Shown here: positions 18,058 to 20,447 of the stretch, in pieces
How positions within the stretch are numbered: position 1 is the first letter of the stretch
Layout of the letters: every line of letters begins with the position of its first letter
Source: Pigoraptor vietnamica
Lineage: Eukaryota > Opisthokonta > Filasterea
Length of the DNA: 20,447 nucleotides
Direction: 5' to 3'
NCBI GenBank assembly: GCA_943704525.1
Contig: CALSCQ010001135.1
Location: 1-20,447, forward strand
Program-made: the position numbers and the translations under genes
Notes under the pieces: model-generated
Told to the model about the DNA's origin: nothing
What the model saw: only the letters and a program-made list of their open reading frames with translations
Database searches by the model: none

Positions 18058-18731
18058 CGCGTCAGGAAGCATCTTGCGAGCTCTCGGGAGGACGCGCTCA
18101 ACGACCTCCGCCGCGTTCAGCTCGAACCACCGGACGCAGTCCAAGCGTTCCTCCTTCATCGCCGCGACGAGACCTTCTTCGAGTGCAGCGAACCGCCTTG
18201 GCGCCTCAATTCGCTCGAGGGCAAAGTGAAACAGAGACCACCGACGAGAAGTCACCGCGCTCGTCAGCCGCACGTGCAGTCCCGGCACGCGACGGTCGAT
18301 GAGCTTCGCCAGCGCGGTGTGGCCGCCGCTTACAGCGCCACTCAGCGCCTGCGTCAGGTCGAAAGGTCGTCGTCGCACGTCGAATGCGTCGGGCTTTTGC
18401 GCCGCCTTGGAGTCCATTACGGGCGTTACGCGCGCGTTCACGTCGATCATGTACGAGAGGACGCCGGCGTATCCCAACGCGGCCGCGCGCGCCACATTCT
18501 CAAGCCCCAAAGGCCCGCGCAGATGCCGACGACGTCGTAGTTCTCGCAGAAGCTGCGAACGGCAGAGACATCGCCCCGCACTATGGCGTGATCCAGCCAC
18601 CCGCTCAGCACCCCGTCGAGGTCCTCGCCGCGTTCCTTTCCAGAGCCACTGCGAGCCGCCGGCCACAGCAAGTCGACGAGTTCGGGCGTGAGGGCGTCCA
18701 CGTGAGAGGAGCGGTCAAAGTAAGACAACAG

Positions 18732-18738
18732 TTTTTTT
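18732..18738. other. T7 homopolymer at a frame change
   Basis: On the minus strand GGC followed by seven A and CTG. With six A the frame GKKLLSYFD would continue from the upstream ankyrin-like frame; with seven it hits a stop after TVVLL. Confidence 0.7.
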
Positions 18739-20231
18739 GCCGGGCACGCCGTGTCCCCGCTCGCGCATCCATCGGACGCCCGCCACGCAGCCCTTCGTCG
18801 CCAGTTCCACATGCGCAAAGTGGGCCCAGTCGTCGCCCTCGTTACGCAGCCTGTTCAGGACGCACTCTGCCGCAGCAGCATCCCCTTGGAGGAGGCAGCT
18901 CACCAGCGCCTCGCGAGTCACCGCCACGCCCTCCTTCTCGACGCACGTGACGAGGTCTTGCGTCCATGCGAGTATGCGAGTGCGCCCGAGACCGAGCTCA
19001 CGAAGGCGCGCGAGGACACTTTGGTCCGTCGCACGGTCCACGCAAGACGACAGCGATTCGTCCACACGAACCTTCTCACTGTCAACAGGAAAGTGCCGCA
19101 GCGCCACTTCAATCAAATCGCCGTCGATCCCCGGGTGAGTGATTAGGTGCTTGAAGGCGGCGAGGGGAAAGTCCTTGTCCGCGCGCGCTTTGCACGCGGC
19201 GACGACTGCGTCGAGCACGGCGGGGGCCTCGCGCGAGTGAACAAGCGCGCACGCGAGCGCAGCCTCGAGACGTTGGACGTAGGGAAGCAATTTCGCGACG
19301 AGTGCGGCATTTCCGCGCGCGATCGGGCCGAGAATGGCGTCCGACGCAGCCTCGCCGACAAGAAACGACGGCGCTTCAGTGAGGAGGAACGCGACCTGCG
19401 CGTCGCCCAGATCCGTCCACGCACGTCGGCACCGCCCCGACGCGTAGAAGCCCGGCCATCCCGGGACCTTTGTGACGCGCACAATCGTTTCGAAGATGAC
19501 CAGTGGCCACGCGCGACGGCGGTTTGGACGGCCTGGAAAATGCTCGCGGAATGCAGGCACTCCCTCGCACGCAACGCATCCCTAAGCACGAGCACAACCA
19601 CCTCGAGATGTCCGCTGTGTGCGGCCTTGCTCAAGTCCCACCACCCGTACGGGCGATATTGTGACAAATCGCCGGCGACATTGTCGCTGACGACGGTGTC
19701 GCGAAAGCGGTCGAGAACGTCACGGAGACGCGTGCACGTCGCGCGGAGATGCCCAATGTCCGTTAGCGTGAAGCGTCCACTCTGAACGAGACGCGTTATA
19801 ACCTTGTCGTTCAAGTGAACGAGAGGAGATGCATCGCCCGATGCCGCACACGCCGCCATAAGGGCGCGAACTAAAGGTCAGCCCGGCAGCGTGTGCTGAG
19901 TCAGAATACACGGCAGTCACTCGACTCTGAGTCGATGCGAGTGCCGGCGTCGCGTCAGTCCATTCATCCAATTCCGGTGTGTTGGCCCCAGGACCGCCTG
20001 AGTGCGTGTGAGGGAGAGATGCGCACGTGTGAGAGACTGTGGGAGTGAGAAGAAAGAACGTTGCGAGGCCAAAGGTGTGAACTTTTCAGTTACGCCGTTG
20101 ACTCGCCGGGGTCCAAAACACTGGTCCGGACGAGTGGTGCCGGACACAGTCTTTTTTGTGGTTCGCTCGCACACCGGCTGCCGAAAGCACGGAGTTGCTG
20201 GTTGATGTCTTCGTCTCAGCGGTAGAACTAT

Positions 20232-20330
20232 AAGTCGCCATCTTTCCGTAGGTACATGGCCATGGCGCCCCTCTTCTTCGTCTCCCAGTAATCAGTCGAG
20301 ATTAAAGTCGCCATCTCTCCGTAGGTACAT
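20232..20330. repeat. Pair of 26-bp direct repeats
   Basis: AAGTCGCCATCT-TCCGTAGGTACAT-type units at 20232-20257 and 20305-20330 differ at one base and start 73 bp apart. A related CCCCTCT follows both. Confidence 0.9.
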
Positions 20331-20362
20331 TGACCCCTCTCTTTGTGTTCTCGACTGATTAC
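20288..20362. repeat. 14-bp perfect inverted repeat enclosing the second direct repeat
   Basis: GTAATCAGTCGAGA (20288-20301) and TCTCGACTGATTAC (20349-20362) are exact reverse complements with 47 bp between them, enclosing one copy of the 26-bp repeat. Confidence 0.9.
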
Positions 20363-20447
20363 AGCCTCGTCGACACTGCGCATTGGCCTGGTGAGCGTGC
20401 AGTTGAGTATGCGTGCAGCGCGGCAAGAGAGGAGGGGAGGGGAGGGG

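Larger units (their letters stand above)
17524..19859 (-). pseudogene. F-box-like/ankyrin-like repeat protein gene broken by three frame changes
   Basis: One coding unit of about 775 codons read in successive frames: ATG 19859 to about 19505, then to 18732-18738, then to about 18505-18516, then to the TAG at 17524. The N-terminus (FTLTDIGHLRATCTRLRDVL) looks like an F-box helix set. The rest is a series of ankyrin-like helix pairs (WDLSKAAHSGHLEVVVLVLR, AILGPIARGNAALVAKLLPY, WLDHAIVRGDVSAVRSFCEN, ALSGAVSGGHTALAKLIDRR), and the C-terminus is Gly-rich and acidic. F-box proteins usually select substrates for SCF ubiquitin ligases; that role here is inference. The frame change at 18732-18738 is in a T7 run (one A too many on the sense strand), typical of a sequencing error or slippage; the others are near 19495-19515 (one base short) and at the CCCCAAAGGCCC run. 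The protein sense remains strong either side, so it is either a recent pseudogene or an intact gene with sequence errors. It is intronless. Confidence 0.65.
19860..20447. other. Upstream region of the F-box-like gene, no gene seen
   Basis: 588 bp without recognisable coding capacity, presumably containing the promoter of the minus-strand gene. The right half carries ordered direct and inverted repeats, and the window ends in GA-rich GGGGA repeats (20429-20447). Confidence 0.5.

Overview
This window reads as nuclear DNA of a GC-rich, intron-bearing unicellular eukaryote (a protist). The evidence is spliceosomal introns with GT..AG ends, often with a GTGGGY or GTGAGT donor, that restore conserved protein families exactly when removed. 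Long (CA)n/(GT)n tracts and one C90 tract lie in introns, there are no bacterial operons or ribosome-binding sites, and the gene content is eukaryote-specific: ABCG transporter, class I histone deacetylase, SGT1, Golgi GlcNAc-transferase I and an HMG-box protein. I cannot assign the lineage from sequence alone.

Layout. 1-1429 (+) holds the middle of an ABCG half-transporter; the rest of its membrane domain is absent after a (GT)n tract. 1892 to about 3497 (-) is a four-exon conserved protein of unknown function with a possible PCNA-binding motif, and one intron carries C90 (G90 on its sense strand). About 3600-9000 is a 5.4 kb gene-free block rich in CCGG and CAGT/ACTG words, interrupted by an AT-rich island near 7080-7430. 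9031-10419 (+) is an intronless HMG-box protein. 10454-12690 (-) is a complete four-exon class I HDAC resembling HDAC8, with a 160-residue extra N-terminus. 12691-13190 is mostly unexplained and holds one possible minus-strand exon. 13191-15136 (+) is SGT1 (last TPR, CS and SGS domains) lacking its first TPRs and ending in a DWR-repeat tail. 15455-17353 (-) is a complete four-exon MGAT1. 17524-19859 (-) is an F-box-like/ankyrin-like gene split over several frames by small indels, carrying what looks like an in-frame hAT transposon scar. 19860-20447 is intergenic DNA with an ordered set of direct and inverted repeats.

The genes are separate transcription units, not a pathway. Two convergent pairs are tight: HMG-box/HDAC with 34 bp between stops, and SGT1/MGAT1 with 318 bp. 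Two genes (ABCG 3' side, SGT1 5' side) lose conserved parts next to GT tracts, which suggests either real rearrangement or assembly joins at microsatellites. The most unusual observations are the hAT-like scar (18020-18057), the compositionally odd 5.4 kb block, the SGT1 tail and the G90 intron.
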